Notes: generated from the letters alone by a model not told the origin. Positions 9,858 to 18,953 are shown, counted from the stretch's first letter. The stretch is 64,000 bases of DNA from an uncultured beta proteobacterium (GCA_902625535.1 CACOBT010000009.1:19691-83690), one strand, 5' to 3'. Translations and numbers: made by a program.

Positions 9858-10472
9858 ATGGTTGATGTGTTCCTTGCATTACTATTGGGATTTGGGTTCT
9901 TATTATTACTCTTATTTCCGGTCATTGTGATAATCATTTTTATTTCATTTATCCTCCTGCTTTTTATTTTTTTCTTTGGCTTGTACGTTTTCAATTTTAA
10001 TTCAATCCTTCCCGAGGGCTTCATTTTGAGCCTAGTAATCGCGTCTGTTCTTTTACTATTGCTTGTAGCATTGTTTTTCCACGTTTTAACTGTTGTTTCA
10101 GGAGTAGTAATAATGAAGAGCCTTAAAAACTACGAAAACAATGCCTTTCTTTTGACAAAAAACGCCACTGGAACATTTAGAGAAACTGTCAGCGCATATA
10201 AAAAAGTCTCTTTATTTTTTTTTCTCGCCTACGGAAGAAAAATGTTTTCTTTACTGCTAGGCCAATGGCCGCTTTTTTTTTCCGTGATTTGTTTGCTAAT
10301 CACAAATAGCTTCCTAAATACAATGAAAGTGATTGACGTAAGAGGGATTTCGACCGTTGCAAAAATTGACAATAAGATAACCCGAACTTCAGCGCCTCAT
10401 AATTTTTTCGTGAGCAGTGAGCCCTTCAGAAAAGGCAGGCCTACTAAAAACACGCTCAGCATATTTCATTAG
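9858..10472 (+). CDS. Very hydrophobic hypothetical membrane protein
   Basis: This frame of 204 codons starts with ATG immediately after the aspC TAA. Residues 1-85 are almost continuous Leu/Ile/Val/Phe, with about three predicted membrane spans, and another span lies near residues 140-155. The C-terminal ~28 codons run antisense through the end of sspA, an 84-nt tail-to-tail overlap that is unusual. Either the true protein is shorter, there is a frameshift, or the frame is fortuitous in T-rich DNA. I recognise no family. Confidence 0.4.
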   Translation: MVDVFLALLLGFGFLLLLLFPVIVIIIFISFILLLFIFFFGLYVFNFNSILPEGFILSLVIASVLLLLLVALFFHVLTVVSGVVIMKSLKNYENNAFLLTKNATGTFRETVSAYKKVSLFFFLAYGRKMFSLLLGQWPLFFSVICLLITNSFLNTMKVIDVRGISTVAKIDNKITRTSAPHNFFVSSEPFRKGRPTKNTLSIFH

Positions 10473-10988
10473 TGGTGCAGCCGAGTCAGGCAACGAGATT
10501 TTGTAGTGATCCAGCCTCCATAACAGCGGTGCTAGAGCCGCATCAATCATGCTAAACTCATCTCCTAGCATGAACTTAGACTTTGATATTATAGGAGTCA
10601 GCTGAGTAAGCTTTTCTTTCATGGCTAACCTTGTTTGAGTTAAGACATCGGCTTCGTGGCTTTCAAGCTGGTCGACGAAGGAAAAAATTTCTCTCTCAAA
10701 ATTGAAAAGTAGCAACCGTGCTTTCGCTCTTAGAGCCGGATCGGTCGGCATTAATTGTGGGTGAGGGAACCGCTCATCAATAAATTCGTTGATAATGTTG
10801 GATTCATAAAGCGTAAGCTCACGATCAACAAGGACTGGCACGTCTCCATACGGATTCATTACGGATATCTCATCAGGTTTCCTGTAAGGGTCAACATCGC
10901 GTATCTCGAAATCCATACCTTTCTCGTATAAAACAAACCTGCAACGATGACTAAATAAACAAGTTGATCCCGAATACAAAACCATCAT
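10389..10988 (-). CDS. sspA: Stringent starvation protein A (GST-fold, RNA polymerase-associated)
   Basis: A 199-residue glutathione-S-transferase-fold protein that binds RNA polymerase and modulates stress and stationary-phase transcription. The diagnostic SspA segment NPYGDVPVLVDRELTLYESN is followed by IDERFPHPQLMP. The C-terminal helical domain ends SRPAFSEGL...IMRR. Two ATGs at 10988 and 10985 are possible; a GGAG about 9 nt upstream supports 10988. sspB is not downstream, unlike the common sspAB arrangement. Confidence 0.95.
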   Translation of the reverse strand: MMVLYSGSTCLFSHRCRFVLYEKGMDFEIRDVDPYRKPDEISVMNPYGDVPVLVDRELTLYESNIINEFIDERFPHPQLMPTDPALRAKARLLLFNFEREIFSFVDQLESHEADVLTQTRLAMKEKLTQLTPIISKSKFMLGDEFSMIDAALAPLLWRLDHYKISLPDSAAPLMKYAERVFSRPAFSEGLTAHEKIMRR

Positions 10989-11304
10989 ATAGATGCTCCA
11001 AACAAAAAAATTAAAACGCTTACTTAAACCTTGACAACATTGTATTTTAACCTAAAAACCTTTGCTAACAGTGGAAAAAGTAAAAATACAGGCCTACGGC
11101 TCGTATTTGCATACCTTGCACGGCTAAGATGCTTTTATTATTTTGCCCGTGGCGTCGTCTAACGGTTATTTATAAATTTATCTAAAAGACCGGTCGCCTT
11201 AAGCATTATTAGTGTTGTGTTGATCGCTACGATTGTTAAACAAATCTCCTGATACATAAATGGCCTCAAAAAAGTTGAAAATTTCTACAAAACAATACAG
11301 TTGT
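10989..11304. other. Intergenic region between sspA and mmsA
   Basis: These 316 bp lie between two minus-strand genes. I find no ORF with a plausible start, no tRNA and no clear terminator hairpin after mmsA. The sspA-proximal end is AT-rich, and on the minus strand TTGTCA followed 17 nt later by TTAATT is a weak candidate sspA promoter. Nothing else is supported. Confidence 0.5.
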
Positions 11305-12855
11305 CTAGTCATTCGAAGGCATGGAAAACTGTATAGTCTCTCTCCGGTCTGACCCTGGCCATTTTTGACTAATAGTTTTTCGCTTCGTGTAGAACCTTAC
11401 GCCATCTGGGCCGTAGATGTGAAGATCGCCAAATAGCGAATCTTTCCACCCACCGAAACTTTGCGAAGCCGCAGGTACCGGCAATGGAACGTTTATGCCG
11501 ATCATCCCTGCACCAGCTTTTTCCGAAAAAATTCGCGCGCTATTTCCATCTCCAGTGAATATGCAAGCCCCATTTCCGTAATCGTTATCATTGATCACAT
11601 CAATCGCCTGGGATAGGTTCTTCACCCTAACTACCTGCAACACAGGGCCAAAAATTTCTTCTTTATAGGATTCCATCCAGGGTTCAGTATAGTCAATCAA
11701 GGTGGGGCCTAAAAAAGATCCCTCTTCAAGACCACCCGAAACTTTTAGGTCCCTACCGTCAAGAACGATTTTAGCACCGTCGCGCTCCGCACTTGCTATA
11801 AGAGCCTCTATCTTTTTTTTGTGTGTCTCTGTCACTAACGGTCCGAAGTCATTATTCGGATTATTAAACAATCCGACCTTCAATTCACTAGTAGCCTTTT
11901 TCATTTTTTCCATAAATTTTGTCGCTAAATCATTACCAACGATTACCGCGACTGATATGGCCATACATCTTTGGCCACTAGAGCCAAAAGCAGCTCCTAA
12001 GAGCTGGTTTACAACGCTGTCTAGATCACAATCGTGCATTACGACTGCATGATTTTTGGCGCCCCCAAGGGCCTGACACCTCTTTTCATGCTTGACAGCA
12101 GCAGCATAAACAGATCTCGCCACTTTTGTCGATCCGACAAAACTAACGGCGCTAATTCTTTTATCCTCCAAAAGCATCTGAGCAGTTTTTTCGTTTCCAT
12201 TGATAACATTAAGTACACCATCAGGCAACCCAGCCTTGTGAAGTAACTCGGCTATAAACATTGTCGAACTTGGGTCTTTTTCTGAAGGTTTCAAAACAAA
12301 ACAGTTTCCACATGCTATAGCTAACGGATACATCCAAAGTGGTATCATCGCTGGAAAGTTAAACGGGGTGATACCTGCAACGATACCCACGGGAGAGAAT
12401 TCACTCCAGCAATCAATAGATGCACCTACGTTTTTATTATGTTCGCCCTTCAATAGTTCAGGAGCCGCGCATGCAAATTCCACATTTTCAATTCCCCGTT
12501 GCAACTCCCCTTTGGCATCATGCAATATTTTTCCATGCTCTTCCCCTATTAACCGGCAAATTTTATCAGTGTTTTTTTCCAGCAATTCCTTAAATTTGAA
12601 CATTACACGTGCTCGCTTAATCGGAGGGGTTTGGCTCCAACTTGGTAACGCGTTAACTGAAGCTGAAATAACTGCTTCAACAGCAGATCTCCCCCCGACC
12701 TCAACATGCTTTGAGATTGTTCCATAAGCAGGATTAAAAACATCTAGACAGGAGTTATCATAATTAACAATCGTCCCGTTAACCAAATGTCCTAAAACTT
12801 GCTTAGTTTCCGTTGGCTTTTCTAAAGTCTGGGTAATCATATTTTCTTCTATCAT
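11305..12855 (-). CDS. mmsA: CoA-acylating methylmalonate-semialdehyde dehydrogenase
   Basis: A 516-residue aldehyde dehydrogenase that converts methylmalonate semialdehyde to propionyl-CoA (valine catabolism) and malonate semialdehyde to acetyl-CoA. The catalytic cysteine is Cys297 in GSSGQRCMAI, preceded by the MmsA-type QALGGAKNHAVV. The cofactor region carries ITPFNFPAMIPLWM. The ATG at 12855 has GGATGAG upstream. No other valine-degradation gene is adjacent; the preceding gene encodes a small secreted protein 22 nt away. Confidence 0.95.
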   Translation of the reverse strand: MIEENMITQTLEKPTETKQVLGHLVNGTIVNYDNSCLDVFNPAYGTISKHVEVGGRSAVEAVISASVNALPSWSQTPPIKRARVMFKFKELLEKNTDKICRLIGEEHGKILHDAKGELQRGIENVEFACAAPELLKGEHNKNVGASIDCWSEFSPVGIVAGITPFNFPAMIPLWMYPLAIACGNCFVLKPSEKDPSSTMFIAELLHKAGLPDGVLNVINGNEKTAQMLLEDKRISAVSFVGSTKVARSVYAAAVKHEKRCQALGGAKNHAVVMHDCDLDSVVNQLLGAAFGSSGQRCMAISVAVIVGNDLATKFMEKMKKATSELKVGLFNNPNNDFGPLVTETHKKKIEALIASAERDGAKIVLDGRDLKVSGGLEEGSFLGPTLIDYTEPWMESYKEEIFGPVLQVVRVKNLSQAIDVINDNDYGNGACIFTGDGNSARIFSEKAGAGMIGINVPLPVPAASQSFGGWKDSLFGDLHIYGPDGVRFYTKRKTISQKWPGSDRRETIQFSMPSND

Positions 12856-12877
12856 TTTCTCATCCTTTTTCCTGTTT

Positions 12878-13369
12878 TCACTTTAGCTTCGTGCATGTAC
12901 CAAACGTTGCTGTATCTGCTGATGAACCATTCATGATAAAAGAGTGACTATGCATTGGATATATGGAAAATCTATCTTTATTGCTCGAAATGTGAATGAC
13001 TTCCTCTATCACCTCAGGTATTCCCAATTGACTTCCATCAAAATCAACGCAGGTCAGTCTTCCATTACTAGCTGCCAAAAGCTGTTGGTTTCTTTCTTTA
13101 CTGACATCGTCTACGGTCTTACACTTGAAAAATTCCGTAACTTTTTTCTCTACTCCATTGACGTTACCTATTAACTTATCGTACTTAAGTTCCGAATAAT
13201 CAGAGTTAAAAACAAAAATATAATTACCCGAATCACAAACATCTGCACGCCAGATCTCTCCAGCTTTCAAGATACACATCGTAGCTTCTCCCTTGCAACT
13301 ATAAACATTTTTCGCGTGTGCGTGTACTGAAAAGAGCACGAGTAACAATGTGTACCGAATGATATTCAT
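12878..13369 (-). CDS. Secreted cysteine-rich hypothetical protein
   Basis: A 163-residue protein with a signal peptide (MNIIRYTLLLVLFSVHAHA, likely cleaved before KNVYSC). The mature part has six cysteines (YSCKG, TMCIL, DVCDS, FKCKT, LTCVD, GTCTK), suggesting up to three disulfides in the periplasm. The ATG at 13369 is clear. It ends 22 nt before mmsA, so the two may share a transcript. I recognise no family and assign no function. Confidence 0.7.
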   Translation of the reverse strand: MNIIRYTLLLVLFSVHAHAKNVYSCKGEATMCILKAGEIWRADVCDSGNYIFVFNSDYSELKYDKLIGNVNGVEKKVTEFFKCKTVDDVSKERNQQLLAASNGRLTCVDFDGSQLGIPEVIEEVIHISSNKDRFSIYPMHSHSFIMNGSSADTATFGTCTKLK

Positions 13370-13543
13370 ACTGTTTCTACCAAAGTTATGAGAGCAATCA
13401 ACTTGAGATTACATCATAATATATTGTGTTAGGAGAAAATGTAAAAAATAATTCCCACGCATGTCTAAAAATCAAGATAGATATGCACCATCAATTCCCT
13501 CGCTGGACAATTGTTAGCCTTTTAAAACATATTTGCATATACG

Positions 13544-14461
13544 TTAGGATTCTTTCCTTGCTTGTTTTCCTTTCTTTGGTTTAGTCAATTGACCACTTGA
13601 TAATCCTAATATCAGCAGTCCTGAAATAACTATCAGGATACACCCACCTATCGTAACGGAATCCGGATTTTCATCAAAAATTAAAACTCCGATTAATATA
13701 GCAATAGGAAGCCTAGAGTATCGAAACGGAGCAACCACTCCAATGTCTCCACCTCTTGTGGCAAAAACAAGTGCAAGATAAGCCATAGGTCCAAAAAAAC
13801 TTGAAGCACCGATGAGTAAAAAATCAACTGATGAAAACGTATTGAAAGGTCCGAAAAAGGGTATAGCAAAAATTCCTCCTAAAGCAAGAGAGATGAATCC
13901 CCAAAATGCAATAGCGAGTGGTGGAAAATCATTAGCCATAGATCGTGTCAACAAATCCCGTGAGGCGAGAAAAAAGGCTCCGACTACGGCGAATAATGAT
14001 ACCGGATTAAATATTTCCATACCCGGTTGAATTACTAGTAAGGCACCAAACAAACCAACCAAAACTAAAACCCATTGTTTTGGTAAGATTCGCTCCTTGA
14101 ATAATAGAAAACTACCCAACGTCATTAAAATTGGTGTGAGTTGCAATAAGGCAGACGAGACCGTAAGTGATACATAAACCATCGTAATCACAAATAACAC
14201 CGATGAAATCAATTCACATAACATACGTAAGAAAAACCTCAGATCAATAAAGCGTCTTTGTAATACTGAGTCTTTTTGTAAAATACTCAAACAATAAAAA
14301 ATTATCGAACCTGTTAGGCCAACTGAAACTAGAACTTGTGAAATTGGAAGTTTGATAGCTAACTGCTTTATGATTGCATCCTCAATTGCAAACCCCGTCA
14401 TTGCACAAACCATAAAAGAAATGTTTGTAATGTTCCCACGATTCTGTAGATTATTTTGCAA
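13544..14461 (-). CDS. EamA/DMT-superfamily transporter
   Basis: An integral membrane protein of about 305 residues with ten hydrophobic segments arranged as two EamA repeats (first around FAIEDAIIKQLAIK, second around FLASRDLLTRSMANDF). Drug/metabolite transporters move small metabolites or amino acids; the substrate cannot be told. The frame opens with TTG at 14461, since the next ATG (14413) would cut into the first helix. A Lys-rich tail (KPKKGKQARKES) ends the protein, presumably cytoplasmic. It appears monocistronic. Confidence 0.85.
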   Translation of the reverse strand: MQNNLQNRGNITNISFMVCAMTGFAIEDAIIKQLAIKLPISQVLVSVGLTGSIIFYCLSILQKDSVLQRRFIDLRFFLRMLCELISSVLFVITMVYVSLTVSSALLQLTPILMTLGSFLLFKERILPKQWVLVLVGLFGALLVIQPGMEIFNPVSLFAVVGAFFLASRDLLTRSMANDFPPLAIAFWGFISLALGGIFAIPFFGPFNTFSSVDFLLIGASSFFGPMAYLALVFATRGGDIGVVAPFRYSRLPIAILIGVLIFDENPDSVTIGGCILIVISGLLILGLSSGQLTKPKKGKQARKES

Positions 14462-14976
14462 AAAAGGCTCTTAAAAATTGTTACAGTAACAGTATTGTCA
14501 TAAATTTACCCCGTGCGACATTCGTTACCGCACTGCAGTTATTTTAACGAATTTGTCATTGATAGTTTTTCATAAAATCACTCATTGTTAGGAGAATTCA
14601 TCAATTATGGATTAAAACTTAGTGTTGAACTGCTAGTGCGGACCGTATTAAAAACACTCGTTTTGGACATCTACTTGTGATCACGAATAAAGATATGCAC
14701 CGTAAGCTAACGTCAGGACCAGAAGGGTATATGGTTTTTAGTAAAACATGTTAACCTAAAGTGTAACTGTCCGGCAAACTCAACTTTTAGAGTTTATTGT
14801 TCCCTTGCATAGAACTTATTTGGCTGTGTTTAACACATCCGGTATTTACCTTTATGAGTACCGTTATAGTTTGTTTAATCGAATTACAGAACAAATTTTT
14901 TCGCTAAATTAAAATTTCGTATACAATTAAAGGAGATTTGTAGAACACCCATGCAACTCATTTTGCTCTAAAAGGA
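14462..14976. other. Intergenic region upstream of tRNA-Asn
   Basis: These 515 bp separate the divergent EamA gene and the tRNA. All frames are broken by stops within short distances and I find no credible ORF. The right end holds the likely tRNA promoter. The remainder is unexplained; a small RNA cannot be excluded but nothing in the sequence demonstrates one. Confidence 0.5.
14920..14927 (+). promoter_or_regulatory. Probable tRNA-Asn promoter -10 (TATACAAT)
   Basis: TATACAAT at 14920-14927 is a good -10 element about 50 nt before the mature tRNA 5' end. The -35 region (around TTTCGC, 17 nt upstream) is weak. The implied transcript would have a leader of roughly 40 nt to be removed by RNase P. 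Confidence 0.4.
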
Positions 14977-15052
14977 TCCCCGATAGCTCAGTTGGTAGAG
15001 CGACGGACTGTTAATCCGCAGGTCCCTGGTTCGAGCCCAGGTCGGGGAGCCA
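14977..15052 (+). tRNA. tRNA-Asn (anticodon GTT)
   Basis: A 76-nt cloverleaf with an encoded CCA. The acceptor stem TCCCCGA pairs with TCGGGGA, the D stem GCTC with GAGC, and the T arm is CCTGG-TTCGAGC-CCAGG. The anticodon loop CTGTTAA gives GTT. The outermost anticodon-stem position is an A-C mismatch (27/43). GTT is one of the anticodons whose G34 is normally replaced by queuosine, relevant to the damaged queC/queD genes further along. Confidence 0.98.
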
Positions 15053-15239
15053 CTAATGATTTTTTGCCTCGATTTAAGTAGGAGACCATTTTTTAGAACG
15101 GCGGGATTAATTTTTATCGATTCTTAACTGATTCTCGCCAATGGCTATTACGCATAGCACTCATATAAACCAGAATTGGCAAATGACATCGTTTGGAGAA
15201 TGTAGTGTATGATTGGGTGAATGAGACGGAGGGACTTTC

Positions 15240-15650
15240 TTGAAAAAATTGAATGTAGTATCTCGGTGGAATAAATTACTGGTGAAATATTTTGTATTTG
15301 CTAGTCTTCTTTATATTTCATTAGATACCTACTCTGCGGATTGGCAAAAAGTTGAGGAAAGCAAGGGAGAATCCATTTACGTGGATGTTAATAGTATTGA
15401 GAAACTGAATGGATTCGTTTATTACTCCGAGTTGATTGACTTTAAGGAAGCAATTTATGGTGCGCTTTCAAGGATAAGTGAATTCAAGGTAGATTGTGAA
15501 AAGAAAGAAAAAGCAAATTTGAGTATTACTTCATACACTGGTCAAATGGGAAAATTTATAATAATAAATGAGGCAAAAAATGACGGGACACGTTTCATAA
15601 AGTCTCCACAATCTATTACAATGCGATTTGCTTGCGATCGGGTAATGTAA
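15240..15650 (+). CDS. Small secreted protein, surface-adhesin-E-like
   Basis: A 136-residue protein starting at TTG 15240, 6 nt after a strong GGAGGG ribosome-binding site. An uncleaved hydrophilic N-terminus precedes a hydrophobic signal segment (KYFVFASLLYISLDTYSA). The mature pattern W-x-K-V ... G..IYVD..SI ... YYSELIDF ... S....F.VDC ... FACD resembles the surface-adhesin-E-like (Adhesin_E) family. Two similar proteins occur at 48730-49164 and 56746-57129. Family assignment is by pattern only; function is unknown. Confidence 0.7.
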   Translation: MKKLNVVSRWNKLLVKYFVFASLLYISLDTYSADWQKVEESKGESIYVDVNSIEKLNGFVYYSELIDFKEAIYGALSRISEFKVDCEKKEKANLSITSYTGQMGKFIIINEAKNDGTRFIKSPQSITMRFACDRVM

Positions 15651-15654
15651 AAAA

Positions 15655-15900
15655 TTAAACATTATATGCGCCAAAAAGGTTGTCTTGTTTTAGATTTATA
15701 GCGCAATAGTTCCGACTGGAAAAATTCGCTTCTCGTTTGACAACGCTGATATTAGGTTTGAATTCGTTAACAAACGTTTCGCCAATAAATCTAACTTCAA
15801 ACACGCTTCCTGCTATCTTATTAATTCGATATTGACGTAAATTTTTATTCTTAAATTCTTTAGTGGGCTTAGAAAATCTCTCCTCAAATTTTAAAAACAA
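15655..15900 (-). CDS. Doubtful small hypothetical ORF
   Basis: An 81-codon frame with a TTG start at 15900, no visible ribosome-binding site and an in-frame TGA just upstream. The product is basic and contains one cysteine (SSRNYCAINLKQ); it has no signal peptide. It could be the remnant of a longer secreted protein or chance coding in AT-rich DNA. It lies downstream of the methyltransferase operon on the same strand, 45 nt after the 98-residue gene. Confidence 0.3.
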   Translation of the reverse strand: MFLKFEERFSKPTKEFKNKNLRQYRINKIAGSVFEVRFIGETFVNEFKPNISVVKREANFSSRNYCAINLKQDNLFGAYNV

Positions 15901-15945
15901 AAAATTTCAATTAATTATGCCCGCTAAAATTCCGAGCAATTATAG

Positions 15946-16242
15946 TTAGCTATTAATTTCAAAAAAATCGAATTTCAATTTTTCTGAAAGAAACGAAATC
16001 AAATTACTCGCTTTTTCATGATTATCATCGTACCTGACAAAGCCATAAACTAGTCCTTGATTAAATCCGATTTCTAAGGAAAACTTGTTTGCCCATTCTT
16101 CATGAGATATGAAATATAGGCTTGTTGGCACTCCGAAACATTCTTTTGACTCCTTCACAACCACCACCCCATGCACGGATTTGATATCTTCTATGGTAAT
16201 TTTTTTTTTTTCAAAATTGCGCAACTTGTAAATTGATGACAT
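15946..16242 (-). CDS. Hypothetical protein, last gene of the PhyH/methyltransferase operon
   Basis: A 98-residue soluble protein. The ATG at 16242 lies 4 nt after the stop of the upstream methyltransferase, indicating coupling; a TTG at 16260 would overlap that gene. Features: a Lys-rich start, a central aromatic segment (TSLYFISHEEWANKF), no signal peptide and no membrane span. I do not recognise a family. Its context suggests a role with the upstream dioxygenase and methyltransferases. Confidence 0.6.
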   Translation of the reverse strand: MSSIYKLRNFEKKKITIEDIKSVHGVVVVKESKECFGVPTSLYFISHEEWANKFSLEIGFNQGLVYGFVRYDDNHEKASNLISFLSEKLKFDFFEINS

Positions 16243-16246
16243 GAAA

Positions 16247-17119
16247 TTAGCCCCGAACAATTAGTCTGTTAATAGGCATACGAAACTCGTGGTTTAAAAC
16301 TTTTTCATTGTTTTTAAAATATTCTTGTAAATCATCTAACAAAGAGGGTTTCATGTTTTCGGGAAGTGCATAAGAAGCATAGAAAAAATTAGCGACATTG
16401 CTCGCTAATTTTGCGGGTGTTCCAAAAACGGAAAAAAGTTTTTGTTGAATTGTGATATCCTCTTCCCTGAAATAATGTCCTATTAATTCTTGCAGTGTTT
16501 CTTTTTGACGTACCCTGACATCTCCTAATTCGTATTTTCTATAATTCTGATACGCTTTTCCAACCCACGAGTATATGAGCTCACTGACATCTTCATATTC
16601 TTGAGAGAAAGACTTGTCTCCGTCTACTATCGCAGCGAAAGTACCACCGGGTCTTAAAACCCGTGAAATCTCCTTTAAAACGGGTCCTACTGGGTCCATT
16701 AGGGTAAGCGCCCAATGACACAGAACAACATCAATTTCCTCATCCCTAATAAATTCTAAATTTTGAGCTTTTGCCTGAATGAGGGTGGTAGTATCCGGTA
16801 ACCGCTTTTCGGCGAGGTTAAGCTCAGCTTTGCTAATATCAACCCCGGTGAGCGAGAGATTTCCTCCAAATTTATCGTGGCAATGCGAGAGTAATGGTCC
16901 ACTGCCACAAGCTAGGTCGAGAACTTCTATGTGGTCTTCTCTTTCGATTACCTCAGCTAGCCACTGATAAGTATTCTTTCCGCTGGAATCGATACAGTTC
17001 GTGCTGTATTTTTCCGTGAAACCAGGATTATCTCTATGAATCTGGAGAAGATGGTCTAAAAGTTTTTCACAGTCTGGTTTCTTGTTCCTCTGTAATTCTT
17101 GTAACCAGCTAGTTTCCAC
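16247..17119 (-). CDS. SAM-dependent class I methyltransferase
   Basis: A 290-residue Rossmann-fold methyltransferase. Motif I is VLDLACGSGPLLSHC (residues ~70-85), followed by the acidic motif TGVDISKAELNLA and motif IV/V DVVLCHWALTLMDP then LKEISRVLRPGGTF. The start is GTG at 17119 with AAGG upstream. Target unknown. It is the third gene of an operon with a PhyH-like dioxygenase and a second, dissimilar methyltransferase, suggesting methylation of a small metabolite. Confidence 0.88.
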   Translation of the reverse strand: METSWLQELQRNKKPDCEKLLDHLLQIHRDNPGFTEKYSTNCIDSSGKNTYQWLAEVIEREDHIEVLDLACGSGPLLSHCHDKFGGNLSLTGVDISKAELNLAEKRLPDTTTLIQAKAQNLEFIRDEEIDVVLCHWALTLMDPVGPVLKEISRVLRPGGTFAAIVDGDKSFSQEYEDVSELIYSWVGKAYQNYRKYELGDVRVRQKETLQELIGHYFREEDITIQQKLFSVFGTPAKLASNVANFFYASYALPENMKPSLLDDLQEYFKNNEKVLNHEFRMPINRLIVRG

Positions 17120-17145
17120 AACTTACGACCTTCTTTTATTTACTA

Positions 17146-17991
17146 TTAAAACCAATCAAAAGACTTATTCAACTCAATTAAAGCAACCTTTTGTGGGAAT
17201 CGCCACCCCCCAGATCCATTGCATGAATCCAAATACTTACCGGTTAAATTGTTCTTTCTCATTTCAGAAAGACTAATTGTATCATCAAAAAGACAGCGTT
17301 GGAGATAGGCCTCAACAATAACTAGATCGTCGCTTTTAGCTGTATTAGCATATTCGATAAAGTGAACTTTATATTTAAAATCCAATGAATCAAGGGTATC
17401 CAGAATGTCTTCTGCAGAGCAAAAAGCTTGAAACTTGCCGTCACGAAAACCACGGATATAAAGGTTATGAAAATTTATGTAATGAGAGTCATTGCACGCA
17501 TGTGCAATAAATCCTTTTAACTTAAATGACCCGTAAAACTTTTCTAAACTAATCTTTAATTCATTCTTTGGTATTGCATAAAGGGCATGAATAGCCCATG
17601 AAATATGGAATAAATTGCCGATGCAATTGAAATCTTGTAGCGTAACATTAAATTCTTTGCTCAAGTGGAACGGATGACGTAATTTTTTTTTCGTCTCGTT
17701 GATAGCGAACTTAGACGGATCAAGTAATGAATAGTTAATAAAAAGCTTTTTATCTTTTTCTAAGAGCACTTGTTGTAAAACTGTCGGAAACATACCAGAG
17801 CCACACGCCACATCCAAAATCTCAAGTGCATCCACATTTACCTTTTGTCTGATTTTTAGAAGGACCGTAGCCCAATTGACAGAATTAGCTAATTCAAGAT
17901 AATCTAGCCCAGCTAATTTATAAAAATTATGCATCTCTTCAAGATAATGCTCACTCCAGTGCTCACAACTTTTCAAAAAGGTTTGTGTCAT
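17146..17991 (-). CDS. SAM-dependent methyltransferase-like protein
   Basis: About 281 residues. Motif I is EILDVACGSGMFPTVL. The following segments (INYSLLDPSKFAINE and FHISWAIHALYAIP) recall histamine-N-methyltransferase-like enzymes in layout, a weak similarity. The ATG at 17991 lies 2 nt after the dioxygenase stop, with GGGAG 10 nt upstream; other in-frame starts (18000, 18012) overlap that gene. The C-terminal ~60 residues are not typical of the core fold. Substrate unknown. Confidence 0.8.
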   Translation of the reverse strand: MTQTFLKSCEHWSEHYLEEMHNFYKLAGLDYLELANSVNWATVLLKIRQKVNVDALEILDVACGSGMFPTVLQQVLLEKDKKLFINYSLLDPSKFAINETKKKLRHPFHLSKEFNVTLQDFNCIGNLFHISWAIHALYAIPKNELKISLEKFYGSFKLKGFIAHACNDSHYINFHNLYIRGFRDGKFQAFCSAEDILDTLDSLDFKYKVHFIEYANTAKSDDLVIVEAYLQRCLFDDTISLSEMRKNNLTGKYLDSCNGSGGWRFPQKVALIELNKSFDWF

Positions 17992-17993
17992 GT

Positions 17994-18953
17994 TCAGCAT
18001 TTCTCCCAGCACACGGGATTACGTTCAGTACAGATTACTTGTCCCGGGCTCGTATCCGGAATGAAATTTTGCCAATCTCCCGAGACCATGGTTGGTTGTT
18101 CTACTACTCTAGCTCCATCTTCAAAATATGTATTTGCCAGAACAAGCCTACTTTCGTCAGTAAGATTCGGTGAGGCGCTATGAAAAGATAAATTATGGTG
18201 AAAACTAACCTCCCCCAATTCGTAGGGCTTCGACACAATCTCGACTTCTTCCTTTTCTCTAAAAATTTTCTTTACATCACGATCATATGTCGTATCTTTC
18301 TTACTAAATCTTAAATGTTCTACAAATTTGTAGGCAGTAATTGGCTTAGCAAAGACAAGAGGACCCATCTCGATTGGTATTGCTTGAGCGGGAATCCATG
18401 CTGTTACAACATTACTTGTTGCTATTGGAAAATGGTGGGTATCATAGTGCCACGGAGTTCTACCACAACCCGGTTCCTTGGACAAAATATTATCATGGTA
18501 TAACCGAACAGCATTCACATTTAATAATTTAGCAGCTATTCCGGCCAACCGCTTGTTAACAACAAATTCCTTTATAACTTTATTTTTTTCCCAAATTAGA
18601 TCGAGACTAAGAAATTTCTGGTTTCTTTTTTTTAGCTCCCCAAAATGGACAGTCAACTCTCTCTGAATGTGCAACCGAAGCAAAGCAATCAATACCTCAG
18701 AGAAAACATTTTTCAATTTTATAAATCCGTTTACCCGGAATTTCTGCACATCCTTCTCAGTCAAGGGATAAGCAGCATGAACCCCCTCCATAGTCCTAGT
18801 TTCCGCAGTCTGGTTCGTCAGTACATCAGGCAATTGATAGGGATACCTTTTGTCCAGGCTTTCATCATTACATGCTAAAGCGACATACCAATCCCACCAA
18901 TCCTGGTTACTGTTTCTCCACGGTTCGGAGACATCAAACTTGTCATCGCTCAT
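17994..18953 (-). CDS. Phytanoyl-CoA dioxygenase-family (PhyH) Fe(II)/2-oxoglutarate oxygenase
   Basis: A 319-residue non-haem iron oxygenase, expected to hydroxylate a small substrate using 2-oxoglutarate. The facial triad is visible as His169 and Asp171 (TPWHYDTHHFP) and His258 (LSFHSASPN), with Arg269 a candidate 2-oxoglutarate anchor. A ~55-residue N-terminal extension precedes the fold. The ATG at 18953 is unambiguous. It heads an operon with two methyltransferases and a 98-residue unknown, which suggests a tailoring pathway. The substrate need not be a CoA thioester. Confidence 0.85.
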   Translation of the reverse strand: MSDDKFDVSEPWRNSNQDWWDWYVALACNDESLDKRYPYQLPDVLTNQTAETRTMEGVHAAYPLTEKDVQKFRVNGFIKLKNVFSEVLIALLRLHIQRELTVHFGELKKRNQKFLSLDLIWEKNKVIKEFVVNKRLAGIAAKLLNVNAVRLYHDNILSKEPGCGRTPWHYDTHHFPIATSNVVTAWIPAQAIPIEMGPLVFAKPITAYKFVEHLRFSKKDTTYDRDVKKIFREKEEVEIVSKPYELGEVSFHHNLSFHSASPNLTDESRLVLANTYFEDGARVVEQPTMVSGDWQNFIPDTSPGQVICTERNPVCWEKC

